The notes under the pieces were generated by a model, which did no database searches, had not been told where the DNA came from, and saw only the letters and a program-made list of their open reading frames with translations. Below, one piece after another: positions 35,249 to 47,653 of a stretch of DNA of 64,000 nt. The position numbers and the translations under genes are program-made. Where the stretch lies: the NCBI GenBank assembly GCA_964016875.1, contig OZ024737.1, forward strand, positions 37,139,683 to 37,203,682, in the 5' to 3' direction. The DNA is from Fallopia convolvulus. Its lineage: Eukaryota > Streptophyta > Magnoliopsida > Caryophyllales > Polygonaceae. How positions within the stretch are numbered: the stretch's first letter is position 1; each line of letters begins with the position of its first letter.

Positions 35249-36465
35249 ATGGGTTCGGCGGCGTTCAGGTGGGTGCTACAGCTCCACAGGGACGTCCCAA
35301 AAGCGGCTGACTTCTACGCCAAAGGATTGGGTTTCCACGTCAACGTTTGCACTCCTCGCTGGGCTGAGCTTCAAACTGGCCCTTTCAAGCTCGCCCTCCT
35401 CCACTCTCCTCCTAGGTTTTTTCTATCTCTCTCTCGATCTCTCCCAATTCTTCCCTTTCGACATAATTCGTTTCAACAGTTCTCTGTTTCTCTGGTTTCC
35501 AGTATTAATTTTTGAATTGTTAGATTATCATCTTGTTTTGTTTGTTCCTGGCTACAATACATGATTGCCTGTTTATCGTCTTGGCGTATTGGATGCGGAG
35601 TTTGATCTCAATTTGGAGTCTTAAGTAAACCCTAGAAAAAAAAAAAAAAACTAGTGCCAGTAGTTTCTGATGTATCATTTAGTTCTAATTAGTGGCGTTG
35701 GATTATCAAGATTGTTTTGTGGGCTTATCTGAATTTTGGTGTTAGCAAGTGCGTGTGTTTGCAATTGCAGTACGATGTGGAATGTGTATGAGGACTGTAA
35801 TGAAGAACCGAGAAATTTTGAATTGGGATTGTGCAATTTATCCTAAAAAACTTTTTATATCAACACCAAAAATTAGTCTTTCTCAGAAGGGAATTGGGAT
35901 ATCAACCATTGAGATTGACATATAGATCGGATTAGTTTTGTTCACAAGGACTTGAACTTTCAATTGCAGTTAATTCTAAGTATAAGATCATTTCATTTGG
36001 GATGTTTTTTTGCTTATGGATATGGAAACACCTGGTCCCTGCGTGACTAGGATCAGAGTTATCTCCATTAGCATCATGGTTGATTGTTGGTTTCTAAATG
36101 CACAGCGAAAACGCTGTGCAGAAAGGATACTCGACACTCCTATCCTTCACAGTGACAGACATAAATGATACGGTTGTGAAGCTGATGCAATTGGGAGCAG
36201 AGCTTGATGGTCCCATAAAACACGAAATCCATGGAAAGGTACATTTTTCATTTTCTGTGCTTCAGATTTTCTCTGCTCATAACCAAGATTGCCAATTTTC
36301 AAGAATAATATGAGGGGAGGGAAATTTTGCTGCTTGTATTGAACAAGCAACTACAAATTTTTTGAGGACGTTTAAAGCTATTTTATCAAGTTTTGGTGTT
36401 TTATGCAGGTAGCAGCGTTGCGTTGTCTTGATGGGCATATGCTAGGGCTCTTTGAACCGGTCTGA
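35249..36465 (+). CDS. Small VOC/glyoxalase-fold protein, 3 exons
   Basis: Exons 35249-35415, 36106-36238 and 36409-36465 close in frame at 118 aa. The protein begins MGSAAFRWVLQLHRDVPKAA, contains ADFYAKGLGF, RWAELQTGPFKLALLHSP, STLLSFTVTDINDTV and LMQLGAELDGPI, and ends DGHMLGLFEPV. This is a single vicinal-oxygen-chelate domain of the type annotated as glyoxalase/bleomycin resistance family, like Arabidopsis At2g32090. The His (QLH) and Glu (AEL, LFEP) positions would fit metal coordination, but classical lactoylglutathione lyase is longer, and catalytic activity is unproven. Start and splice sites are well supported by frame continuity. Confidence 0.87.
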
Positions 36466-38031
36466 GGTGAGCGAATACAAGTGATTTCAAAGGAGAAAGC
36501 AAAGTAATGCTCATCTTGATTCCCTTGAAAGGAAATTCATACACAACATAGAGAAAGTTCATATTGATTGGTTCTTTGGAGGCTTGGACAACAAGAGTAT
36601 AAATTTTTATGCTAGCTAGGATGTCCCTTTTGGAAATTTGAAATTTCTCGATGCCGTATATAATGAGAGTTGATTATGTAACCTCATATCACTGAATAAC
36701 TTCATTGAATTGACAAGTTTTGGTAGTGGAATTTGGACCTGAAGACAGCAATGACATGTTTCAATTTAATGTTTTTGGGTCATATAGACTTGTTAGGTGT
36801 ATGATCTCTATTAGGTGAATGACCACTCTTTAGTGTTTGTTTGGCTTAAGCTCTGGCTACTGGTTTATATTGTAGTTAAGCAAGTAGCTAATTTAACTAT
36901 AAGTTGATTGACTAAAAGTATTTATAGTTTCGAGTACTTTTATATGTTTCTGCTAATTGGAATTTGGAACTGACAGGTAACAACTACGATCAATGCTGAA
37001 TCATTGCAGTGGTTCGTCATGAATTGATCTATGGATAATACAGCCGAAGGGTTTATGTTTTTTTTATTACGAACATGAGCTCTATCCATATTAATTTATT
37101 AGCGTGCTATGAAATAATACTTTATCTTAATACAATAGTTTTTTGCTAGGAGAACAGTTAGTATTTTGTAAAAATAATTTAAATCAAAATTTATTTCCTA
37201 TAAACAGGATTAGAGTTATCATCTGTGATCAGCTCAATAGCCACGTTACAAAGTAGGACGAGTGCAGCATATAAATACTTAAGCAAAGCACAAACGCATC
37301 CTTCTCACAACTTAGAGCCAAACAACAAGACACAAACGCATAGACGTGAAAAAACTAGAGTACATACTAACAAACCCATCTTCCACTTTAATAGTTCTCT
37401 ACCATATGTCCTTATGAATGTCAAGAAGATGAGATCCTAATTAATCACCTTCTTTTCACAAAGAATATATAGGTTAGAGCCGCCTCCTTTACATGTGTCC
37501 AAACTTTGACGAGTTCTACTATGTCATGTAATATCCAGATTATTGAATTCTCAATTCATGTAATTTTTCCCTTACATTGGTCATACCAACTTGGTCTTGG
37601 ATGACTTCATTTTTCATGCACTCTGTAAATTTATATGAACCATGCCTAGGTGCAAGCAAAGCCTAGAATGCGTGTATTTACATTACAGTACACAAATGTT
37701 CCAAACTAACCCTAAAAACATCACCACTAAAGAAAGAAAGAGAACAAGGGCCTTTGTTTTTGTTTACCTTTCAGCCTCTCTTTCCTCGCTGGCCCCACCT
37801 AAACACGACCCTTGAAAATAGACCCCCGTTGGCGTTGATATATCTAACTCAAACCGTTTTTCATTTCTTTTTCTTTTTCCTTACTCTGGATTAGATTCAT
37901 CTCAGACTCTCTGTCTGAGAGCAACCGAGCCGGGGAAGAGAGAGAGCCAACACGAACCAAAAGGGGGCTTTTTCCTTTTTCCTGGCTAGGGTTTCACGCA
38001 ATTTTTCCAGGATTCTGAATCTGAGAGATCG
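36466..38031 (+). other. POB1/LRB upstream region
   Basis: Spacer of 1.57 kb without recognisable gene. The first few hundred bp are VOC 3' UTR. Near 37744-37860 pyrimidine-rich sequence begins and 37920-38031 looks like a leader (GAGAGAGAGCC, GGGTTTC, GGATTCTGAATC). One short ORF at 37225-37440 has no family support. Confidence 0.45.
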
Positions 38032-41000
38032 ATGATGAGAGATTCGAATACTGATCTATTCGACCCTCGGATGGTGATGGATTCCGACTACAGCCCCACT
38101 TCCAACGAGGGAAATTTCGGATTCGCCTTCAATGATAGCAATTTCTCCGACCGGATCCTTAAGATCGAAATCATGGCCGGATCTTCTGATTCCAAGTCCG
38201 ATTTTGAAGGATGCAGCAGCCTTGCTGATTGGGCTCGCAATCGGAAGCGCAGGAGAGAGGATTTGAAGAAGGAAAATGGTTGGTTTAAATTCTGTGTTTT
38301 TAGCTCTTGATATTTGAGGTTTTGTTCATTTCTAAATGGCCGGCCTGTTCTTTCAAAATTTTACTTTATTTTTTTTCATTTCCCCTTAACTTCGAGACCT
38401 AATCGTATCTTGTAATGGGAAGCTATATTGCATGGTACTAAGGGAGGGATCTTTTATTTTTTTGCTTATGTAATTAGATATTTGTTCTGTGGGTCTTACG
38501 TTTAAGGTTCAATATGCTTTTCAAGTTGTGTACAAATTAGCTTCCTGCTCAATTTGGAGCATGTGGTTTTGCTTAATTTTGTTTACCCGGTGCATTTGTG
38601 ATTTTGCCTAAATGTGTATCCTCTCTTTCGTATAAAAGTGTAAATTCTCCTGAGTTATCTTGTCTGTGTGTGTTAGGTGCAGATGCTGCAGAGTGTCCCG
38701 AAGAGCAGGTCTTGAACCAGCCTGAAGCAGATGATGATTTGCACTGTGAAAATGATGACGACGAAGCAGTTGCTATGCTTGAAGAATCTCCATCTGGTAT
38801 GTATACACTTGCTATTGTACTCTAAACATTGAATTTCTTACTTTCTAGAAAAAGTCAATCGCTGTGCGATCATTGATAAGTGCTGCAGTGTGATAGACCT
38901 GAATATTGTATATAAATTTCCAGCCTAATTTATAAAATTTCTTGCTGTACTTGTCATGCATAATTTCTTTCACTAAAAGTTTCAAAAATTAAACTTAGCT
39001 AAAGAGAAAAACACTGAGGAAATGTGTTTACATTGTTCTGTAAATATATATGTCCTACCCTAGAGAAAGGGAATCAAATTAGAATACATGTAAAGTGATT
39101 TGATACAGTAATCTGCATGCATTCATGTATCTATGATGTACTAGAGCCGAATTTTATTGCATGAAAGACCTTCATATTCTTTTGTCCTGCATGCTTACAT
39201 CCTTTGAGGTTAAATAGTTTTGAAATGGTTTTGTTCCTGTAGGAGATGAAGCAGCCCATAGCAATGATTCATCTTGGAGCATGGAGTGCTCTACTGTTGT
39301 TAGAGTTAAATCCTTGCACATAAGTTCTCCTATTTTAGCCGCAAAAAGTCCCTTTTTCTACAAGGTAAACACCTTTTGTTTTTCTCATGGGGGTGTTCAA
39401 TTACTTCTTCAACTGATAAGAGATGTCTTCACTCTTCTAATCGACTGCCTTCTTATCCATTGACGTATACTGCTTACTTACATGTTTATATCAATCTCTT
39501 TTGGTGTAGTTATTCTCAAATGGCATGAAAGAATCAGAGCAGAGGCACGTGACGTTGAGAATTAATGCATCTGGTTTGGACTAATTTACTTCTCTACTTG
39601 ATATTCTGTCCTCTAATAGAAAATATATGGTTTTCTTAGAAGCTATGATATTACCAATGTTACCATCCTATTCACTTTCATTGGTAGAAGAGTCTCTGAT
39701 CTTTTGTCTAGGGAAGGATGTAACTATAATTTTGGCTAGGCATGGTTGCTTGTAGTGGCTCATGAACTCTTTTTTTTATTGTGAAACAGAGGAAGCGGCT
39801 TTGATGGATCTCATGAGTTTTATGTACAATCACACCCTGGATGCAAGCACAGCTCCAGCACTATTGGATGTGCTGATGGCTGCAGACAAGTTTGAGGTCG
39901 CTTCTTGTATGAGATATTGTAGCAAGTTGTTACGTCAGATGCCCATGACACCAGAATCTGCCCTTCTATATCTTGAGCTTCCTTCAAGTGTTTTAATGGG
40001 GGAAGCAGTTCAGCCATTGACAGATGCAGCAAAACAGTATCTTGCTGACCGTTACAGGGATGTTACTAAGTAAGTAGTCTCTCCTTTGAATGGACTTTTG
40101 CTTGAATATGAACATTTTATTTGCTTTGTTTTAATTTGCTATTGCCTAAAAGAAAGGTATCGTAGCTTTAGTTTTAGGCTCCATAGCAGATTGGACTTCT
40201 CTTAATCATGACTTGTTAATTTTAAAGGTTCCAAGAAGAGGTGATGGCCTTACCAATCTCTGGAATAGAGGCTATTCTTTGCAGTGACGATCTTCAAGTA
40301 GCATCAGAAGACGCCATTTACGACTTCCTTCTGAAGTGGGCCCGTGTACAGTACCCAAACCTAGACGAGCGTCGGGAAATCCTCGGGTCACGCCTAGCCC
40401 GCTTCATACGTTTCCCGTACATGTCTTGCAGAAAGCTGAGAAAGGTTCTAAGTTGCCCTGATTTTGACCACGAAGTATCATCCAAACTCGTCCTAGAAGC
40501 CCTCTTCTTCAAAGCCGAAGCTCCCCACAGGCAACGTGTCCTTGCTGCAGACGACTCGGTAGCCACCAACCGACGTTTCCTAGAACGTGCCTACAAATAC
40601 CGCCCCGTTAAAGTAGTGGAGTTCGAACTCCCCCGCCCTCAATGCGTAGTTTACCTAGACTTGAAAAAAGAAGAGTGCGCCAACCTTTTCCCATCAGGTC
40701 GAGTTTATTCTCAGGCGTTCCATTTGGGAGGACAAGGGTTTTTCCTCTCAGCACACTGTAACATGGACCAGCAAAGCTCATTTCATTGCTTCGGTTTGTT
40801 TCTCGGAATGCAAGAAAAAGGGTCGGTTACGTTTGCAGTAGACTACGAGTTTGCAGCTAGGATGAAGCCTTCGGAAGAGTACAATAGCAAGTACAAGGGT
40901 AACTATACTTTTACTGGCGGGAAGGCGGTAGGGTACAGGAATCTGTTTGCTATTCCTTGGACGAACTTTATGGCTGATGAGAGTCCGTATTTCATCAATG

Positions 41001-41041
41001 GGATCTTGCATCTCCGGGCAGAGCTTACCATCAGGCACTAA
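38032..41041 (+). CDS. POB1: BTB/POZ-BACK protein POB1/LRB-like, 6 exons
   Basis: Exons 38032-38278, 38677-38796, 39243-39364, 39510-39573, 39790-40069 and 40228-41041 give 548 aa (Arabidopsis POB1, At3g61600, is about 560). Features in order: an N-terminal segment with SDRILKIEI, a basic nuclear-localisation-like stretch RNRKRRREDLKKENG (about 70-84), an acidic linker (CENDDDEA), a BTB domain ([25 protein letters not shown] ... LMSFMYNHTL, kept as separate motifs), a BACK domain (DLQVASEDAIYDFLLKWA) and a C-terminal MATH-like domain ending LRAELTIRH. From family knowledge, LRB proteins are nuclear CUL3 adaptors that target phytochrome B and PIF3. Two adjacent ATGs (38032, 38035) are possible starts. 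Confidence 0.93.
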
Positions 41042-41669
41042 CTTTGTAACTAACTCTTCTCCCCAAAAGGCTTGACAAGATCTGCAAAAGTCTTTAGAAC
41101 AGGCTCTGTGACTAACAAGAATGATTGTAATTTTCAAAGGTTGTATTTTAATTGGGTGCTGGCTGCTGGAAGAAACCAATCTCTTGTTGTTTCTATGAAT
41201 GTGAATGTGCATTAACTGTGCTGTCACTTTGCAAGTGTACAATTGATCTTCTGCACATGCCATTTTTCTTCATGAGTGGACAAATTTTACACAATCCAAA
41301 TGGACAAATATGGTGAAAAGGTTTCCTGAGTTTTGTTATAAATATTTATTTAGGGTTCACTCTTAATTTGACCTTATCAAATCTAGCAAATCTGTGATAA
41401 TATAGTTCATCAATCGTATAAATCTATCTTCTTTTCCCACTTTGCCAATTTGGAAAGTCCAGCCTCTCTTTTTGATATACTAAGGGCATAAGCGTCTTTT
41501 CCATTGAAAAGATTATTATTTATTTAATTATTACCCAAGCAAAATCTTTGAACAGGATTGAGGAGGAGAGAGAAGCTCCCGGAGGCCGTCGAAGCAACCG
41601 ATAGAAATTAGGGTTGAGCTTCTCGCCGCCTCCTCTTCAACCACCGCTGCTACCGGAGAGACAGACAGA
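41042..41669 (+). other. Spacer and eIF1A-1 promoter region
   Basis: Probable POB1 3' UTR followed by the promoter of the first eIF1A gene. A reversed telo-box (TTAGGGTT, 41608-41615) lies in the leader 55 bp before the start codon. Confidence 0.5.
41608..41615 (-). promoter_or_regulatory. Telo-box (AACCCTAA on the minus strand)
   Basis: Telo-boxes near the transcription start are common in plant genes of the translation apparatus. The match is exact, but a single octamer is weak evidence. Confidence 0.4.
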
Positions 41670-43056
41670 ATGCCGAAGAACAAGGGAAAGGGAGGGAAGA
41701 ATAGGAAGAGGGGAAAGAACGAGGCCGACGACGAGAAGAGAGAGCTCGTCTTCAAGGAGGACGGCCAGGAGTATGCTCAGGTCCTTCGCATGCTCGGAAA
41801 CGGCCGTTGCGAGGCCATGTGCATCGACAACATGAAACGTTTATGCCACATCCGTGGCAAGATGCACAAGAAGGTCTGGATCGCCGCTGGCGATATTATC
41901 CTCGTCGGCCTTCGCGATTATCAGGTTTGCAACTTTAATTAGCCCTCTCTCTTCAAACTTGCCATCTTTGATTTGAACCGGCCTATTTTGGTTTCTCAAT
42001 GGAGATAAGGTTTTATGTGCTCGAGATTCTATTGGACAATTTGCCTGATTGAAACGAATTGTTCATCTGATAGACATGAATTGTAGATTGAGAATAGAAT
42101 GCTTTCCCGTGTTCTTGTAGGGTTTTGATTTAGGATTTCAGGGAGCGATTATTTGTGTTGGTGGAATATTTGGTTATTTTGCCCTCTTCTGTGTGCTTTA
42201 AGAAGTTATCGTTAATTCTCCTATTAGGAGTCCCAGCTTATAATAGCTTATGATTATGATGTGTATTATCTGTTTTTCTTTCTGGTGGTCGTGTATCTGA
42301 TAACTCTGTACTCTAAATCTAGTTAGAGGCTACAAAGAGATTGATTTGGGCAATAATAATGCACATTGCACAAGTCAAGCTTGTTACTTTTATTTCCATG
42401 TCAAAATTGTGTTTAAACTTTAAAGCCATAATCTTATATTTGGGTTTCAGTTCTTGAATGAAGTAATCTGTCTTTGAATGTACAAGCCTTTTGCTGAACT
42501 TGAATAATCATTTTTGTATTCATATATGATCTAATGCTTTTATCAGAACTTGCCTAAGAGATTATTGATTTGGGTTGAGTTGAATGATCATGTACAGCTG
42601 ACTGAGTATACCACTTTTGTCTAGTTGTATAGCCATAACATGTATAATAGAGCAAAACACTGTCTACTCTACTAAATTTAGTTGACATGTTTTGAATTTA
42701 ACAAACCTTTTATGGTTTATAAGAAGACCGAATAAATGATGGATTTCTAATGTGTGTCCATGGACACATTAGAAAAACCTTTTACTTGGTATATAATTCA
42801 TGTGATCCACCTGTCTAAATGGAGCTATATACTTTATTTGATTTTGAATTCAAACATGTATCATGTTTTCGTGCAGGATGACAAAGCGGATGTAATCCTG
42901 AAATACATGCCTGATGAAGCTAGACTGCTGAAGGCATATGGTGAGCTGCCAGATAACATTCGTCTTAACGAGGGTATTGCTACACTTGATGAAGAGGATG
43001 ATGGTGCTGCTGATGATTACATTGAGTTTGAGGACGAAGACATTGATAAAATATGA
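41670..43056 (+). CDS. EIF1A: Translation initiation factor eIF1A, copy 1
   Basis: Exons 41670-41924 and 42877-43056, joined at phase 0, encode 144 aa, the usual eIF1A length. The basic N-terminal tail (MPKNKGKGGKNRKRGKNEAD) precedes the OB fold (ELVFKEDGQEYAQVLRMLGNG, split here by motif; KVWIAAGDIILVGLRDYQ) and the acidic C-terminal tail (DDYIEFEDEDIDKI). From family knowledge, it binds the 40S subunit, promotes scanning and ternary complex recruitment. The intron is 952 bp. The second copy lies 1.2 kb downstream in the same orientation. Confidence 0.96.
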
Positions 43057-44252
43057 ACACACACTAAGGCTTGGCTTGACTTGGTTTGCAACATGTTTTT
43101 TCGTTAACGATATTGTATTAAATCAACTCTTTTGAGTTTTGATGGTTTGATAACATATTGTTTTCTTTTTTTTTGTTGATGATGAGCTATGTATCTGTTG
43201 CTTTGTCTTAACTCTTGATTCTGATATGTGCTCACCCGGAATTTAGGTCACATAAACAAAGACAACGTTTGCTTGTTTTTATAAAGATAATGTAGAGATT
43301 GGAAATTAAATTTTGAAAGTCTTAATATCAGGCGCGTTTATAAGAAAGAACAATTATTTAGTGTGGTGTTGCATAAATTTCACATACAAAATAGCAACCT
43401 GTTACATTAGTGTCATCCAAACCTTGCTAGAGCCCATAAAATCCACGAGCAACCCTTGTTGCTGTGGTTTTCTGAATCAATCTTCCACCTGCTCATTCCA
43501 AAATATGAAAGTAAAAGATTTGATTTCAATTGCATATTCCATTTTGCATTCAAAATCAGTCATCTTATCTTCATCTCCCACTTACAAACCAACCACGAGA
43601 TTCTTATTCGTGGTTGCGTTTTCTCTTCATCTTTCAAGGTCGGTCAGGTGATTGCGTGACCATTTAGCTGCCAATCTAGAATTCAATTTCACATATAAAC
43701 TTCATTTTACAAGAAATTGCATCAACATGTTTAGCCCTTTAAGGAAAAAAGTTTCAACAAGCTCTATCATCTTCATTTGTCTTTATACAAAAACCTCGAA
43801 TTCATGCAAAATCTTTCAAAACTTATCTCCCAAAAACAAATCTGTTTTCCCATGCTAAATATTGAGAATTAGGGTTAATAGGGTCATTATAAAATCCCCT
43901 GTAAATAAACAACATGTGTAACATAATTTTTTTACAAAAAAGTTAACAATTTTTCTATGATGTGCATGCTATATAAAAAAAAAGTAAAAAAGAAAATAAA
44001 AACTTAGGACGTATATATTCCTCTTACTATCGGGTACAAGAGTCTTTTCGCTCGAATAATCCCAAATCCTCCTCAAAAGCAACGGCGCAACACAGGAAGG
44101 TATCAAGGTCAGAGGTTGGGGAAAGAGGGAAATTTATAAACCGAGCTTATCTTTGGCGCGACTCCCAGATATCGATTCGATCGAGATAAAATTAGGTTTC
44201 AGTCCTCTGCAGACACCATCGTTGTCGCCACCGGAATCCAGAAGAAGGAAAT
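43057..44252 (+). other. Spacer between tandem eIF1A genes
   Basis: 1.2 kb containing the copy 1 3' UTR and copy 2 promoter. Short open frames at 43313-43858 have no family support. A GC-richer stretch from about 44080 leads into the copy 2 leader. Confidence 0.5.
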
Positions 44253-45597
44253 ATGCCGAAGAACAAGGGAAAGGGAGGAAAGAATAGGAAGAGGGGGAAG
44301 AACGAGGCCGATGATGAGAAGAGAGAGCTCGTCTTCAAGGAGGACGGCCAGGAGTACGCTCAGGTCCTTCGTATGCTCGGAAACGGCCGTTGCGAGGCCA
44401 TGTGCATCGACAACGTCAAGCGTCTCTGTCATATCCGCGGCAAGATGCACAAGAAGGTCTGGATCGCCGCCGGCGATATTATCTTGGTTGGTCTTCGCGA
44501 TTATCAGGTACGAAGCGGTCGATTGTATATATTGTTTGATAAAAGTTCTCTTCTTTTTTTTTTTTCTCGATTGACTTGCAGAGATTCGATTTGATCGAGT
44601 AATTTTCAATTTTGCAATAAAATATAGTTGATGCTTTATTGGATTGTTTGTGCGATTGACAGCTGATTATTGATCGATAAGTCTATGTTCCTGATTCTGC
44701 CTGGAGTCTAAATTTTGATTTCCGATGATTGTGGGAGGGTTTGTGTTGATGCTGGTTAAATTGCATCTTTGGTAGATCTATTCTGTTTAATTCGGCTAAT
44801 GGGGAAATTGATTATGTATCTTCTTCTCATAGTTTTTCAGTGAATATTGGAAGTTGAGTTTTGATATTCATCAGGCTTGATGCTTTATATTTGATAACCC
44901 CTTCCTAGATTGACTCTCTGGAACTTAGGCACATGTATGAAAAGGGATGTCATAATAATATTTATCCCTTTAGTTTACAGCATGATCATAGGGTTATCAA
45001 TTATGATCTAAGCATGGATTTTACTTGCTCAAAAAAAAAAAAGCATGGATTTTACAGCAGAGATCATGTTCTAGTTGAAGTTTATACTGCCTTCAATTAG
45101 GTTAAACTTTTCTTCTTGAAGGTTTTATTCCCATCTTGAAGCCGTTTGTTGAATTGATAATTTGATATGTTCTGCTTTGTAATTAGCAAGCATGTGAGGT
45201 CTGACAGTCCATAATATAAAGATCACCCCTATCTAACTATTGGTTAAACTTGCCCAAAAAGATTGAATTGGGTCAATATGAGTAATTTGGCCCATGATTG
45301 AAAAGTCAGTATGGTGTACTTGGTTAAGGGCTCTACTGATATATGTGATCCATCTTTCTAAATTGAGGTGTATTTTGCTTACACAGAAGTCAATTGATCC
45401 TATTTTTTTCCTCACAGGATGATAAGTCAGATGTAATCCTCAAGTACATGCCTGACGAAGCTAGACTGCTGAAGGCTTATGGTGAGCTGCCAGATAACAT
45501 TCGTCTGAACGAGGGTATTGCTTCCCTCGATGAAGAGGATGAAGGAGGTGCAGATGACTACATTGAGTTTGAGGATGAAGACATTGATAAGATATGA
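44253..45597 (+). CDS. EIF1A: Translation initiation factor eIF1A, copy 2
   Basis: Exons 44253-44507 and 45418-45597 encode 144 aa. It differs from copy 1 at a handful of residues: DNMKR/DNVKR, KADVI/KSDVI, and the acidic linker ATLDEEDDGAADD/ASLDEEDEGGADD. Exon 1 is about 93% identical in DNA to copy 1, while the introns, at the identical position (910 versus 952 bp), are not alignable by eye. This is a tandem duplication kept under strong constraint. The intron carries the micro-insertion at 45010-45055. Confidence 0.96.
45010..45055 (+). repeat. Tail-only micro-retroposon with 15-bp target duplication
   Basis: AAGCATGGATTTTAC lies at 45010-45024 and 45041-45055. Between the copies are only TTGCTC and ten A. 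Same form as 3310-3358. It is within the intron of eIF1A copy 2. Confidence 0.7.
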
Positions 45598-46102
45598 TCA
45601 CTCCAAGATGCTATAAATGTCTGTCTCTCTACTCAATTTCTTTTACTGTATTTTGAACAAAGAAAAATGGACGCCCGTGTGTAATATCTATAGCATGCTT
45701 GGTGCACTGACAAGTTTGATGATTGGATAATAAACATGTTTTCATCTAGTAAATGGGCATTGCATGTCTTGATTGGCGTTAAATATGGTGTAAGTAGCAT
45801 GTCGTTTTTTGTCCAAGTCTTATTAGCCTAGCCTTTAATAAGATGTCATCATGTTCCTTTGAGGTTACAGTTAGAATCGCCCTAATTGGCCCGTTGTAGA
45901 AGCTTCTATGCATTTTTGGGCAGATTAAACCGACTTGAAGAACACACAGTACAAGAAGAATAGCATATTGACATCATATAATGACTACCAAATGGAGTAG
46001 TGAGATAGTAGAGTACAACTCAAACCCCAGATTATTATTCTAATCTTCACCTAAAAAATAAATCCTCTAGCCTATCATTTCTTCTCCAAACTTCAACTAA
46101 GG
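45598..46102. other. 3' region between convergent genes
   Basis: About 500 bp shared by the 3' ends of eIF1A copy 2 (+) and the prolamin-like gene (-). No further gene. Confidence 0.5.
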
Positions 46103-46462
46103 TTAATAGCTAGGTGGTGTCGGTGTGGTAGGGGCGCCGTCACAGACATGCTTGAGTTTGCCATGGAAGAAGTGGCTCTTGTAGAAGGGAACGTAGGTGC
46201 AAGAATCTTCCAATCCGGTCATGTAAGTACAGCATTTTCCGGCGTCATACTTGTGGCGGAAGCACGATTTGAAGCCGCTGTCGCGCACTGCCTTCAAGCA
46301 CTTCTTCACTTCTACATCTGTGGGGGGAGTGGATGCCGAGTCACTGACGGAGTCGTTGACCGATCCACCAACTGGTGAGAAAGGAAAGAAGGGCCACGCG
46401 GTGGTCGACACCGCCAGCAAAGCGGTGATGGCAGCGGTGAAGAGGAGGGTGGAGGGCTTCAT
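46103..46462 (-). CDS. Secreted prolamin-like/ECA1-family cysteine-rich protein
   Basis: Single exon, 119 aa. A signal peptide is evident (MKPSTLLFTAAITALLAVST, cleavage near TTAW). The mature part has six cysteines in the order C-x10-C-x9-CC-x9-C-x19-C (KKCLKAV, KSCFRH, GKCCTYM, DSCTYV, KHVCDG), which matches the prolamin-like (DUF1278) pattern of ECA1/egg-cell-type secreted peptides. From family knowledge, such peptides act in gametophyte or seed tissues; the ligand or role of this one is unknown. A TATAAA lies 75 bp upstream of the start. The Pro/Thr-rich end (PTTPTPPSY) is unusual. Confidence 0.8.
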   Translation of the reverse strand: MKPSTLLFTAAITALLAVSTTAWPFFPFSPVGGSVNDSVSDSASTPPTDVEVKKCLKAVRDSGFKSCFRHKYDAGKCCTYMTGLEDSCTYVPFYKSHFFHGKLKHVCDGAPTTPTPPSY

Positions 46463-46536
46463 GGTGTTTTGATGTTGAGGAAGACTATAAGGTTTTAGGA
46501 GTGGAGGTGTGATGGCTTGTATGGTCTTTGAGGATG

Positions 46537-46542
46537 TTTATA
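46537..46542 (-). promoter_or_regulatory. TATA box of the prolamin-like gene
   Basis: TATAAA on the minus strand 75 bp upstream of the ATG at 46462, a normal distance for a short leader. Confidence 0.6.
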
Positions 46543-47653
46543 GAGTTTGGGTGGCTTTGAATATTGCTAGGAAATTGGTTTAGATTTATTAGTCAGTTTG
46601 ATTTGAATTTAGTGTGAGATACTAAAACTAATCTCTAACGGATCCAGGTAGAGCAAATTGAAGAGAAGTCTGTTGTGGTCTCGTGATTTTTGTTAATCTT
46701 GAGAGATCTCTTATTTTTGTAAATTATCAGGTGTCCTGGATTTATTTATTTTGAAAATAATCAGGTGTATCCTGGATTGTAATTTTTGTAAACCCTTTAT
46801 TTAATGAAATTTTTTAAGATTTTCAAAAAAAAAATTAAATAATTCAAAGCCTTACGTAAGTTCTGATAAAAATAAAGCACTTCAATTTTTTAAAGGTAAA
46901 ATACGTTTTTATTAAGAAATATCCAATTCAGCTCAATTTGTAATACTTTACGGAATGGTTGATACAAATTCCTGTTCATAATCTGGCTCGGACATAAACA
47001 AGCAATAAAATGAGCAATCATATTTACTACATGACTAATGAACTTGAAGCTGATTGATATCGTTATAAACCTCAGATCTTGGAATCCTATGATTGTATTT
47101 GTATGCACTTTGTAGCAAGCAACTCATAGTCAAACTCGCTATTTCGAATAAATGTCTCAATGTGGGGGCTTTATTTTTGCACCATTAGAACTGTTTCTCT
47201 AAATTCGAGTACATTTTTAAACATGCATACAGAACTTATGATGAGAAACCTTGTTCATAAAGTTGAGCACAACCCAGAAAGCTTGTTCATAAGCAACTTC
47301 TGTTGAAAAAACACAACAAATCCATCACATGCCTCAATTCTTACTGCCCTATCACAAAAAAAGTTCAAAAAAACCCTTGCAAACCATTCTCCGGCCTTCG
47401 TGGGGTTGCAAGCCAAGATGTTTACTCCATGGGTTTCTTGGTCAAACTAAAGAATATGGAATCTGATCTTCTGCTAATGGATGTATCACCTGCACAAGGG
47501 ATCGAGAAAAGTTACAGCATAGCCCTAATTCTGAGAATTGGCTCAACTGGGTCATTCAGAAGTTGGTGACATGAGAAACTTGGGTTAGTAATCCCATTTC
47601 TTGAAGAGCAAAGCCATGTAAATAGGTGATTGACCGTGAGTATTATCTCTTAA

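Noticed and set aside
47303..47569. 88-aa plus-strand ORF between the prolamin-like and mL40 genes
   Set aside because: No domain, no conserved composition, no neighbouring exon that continues it.
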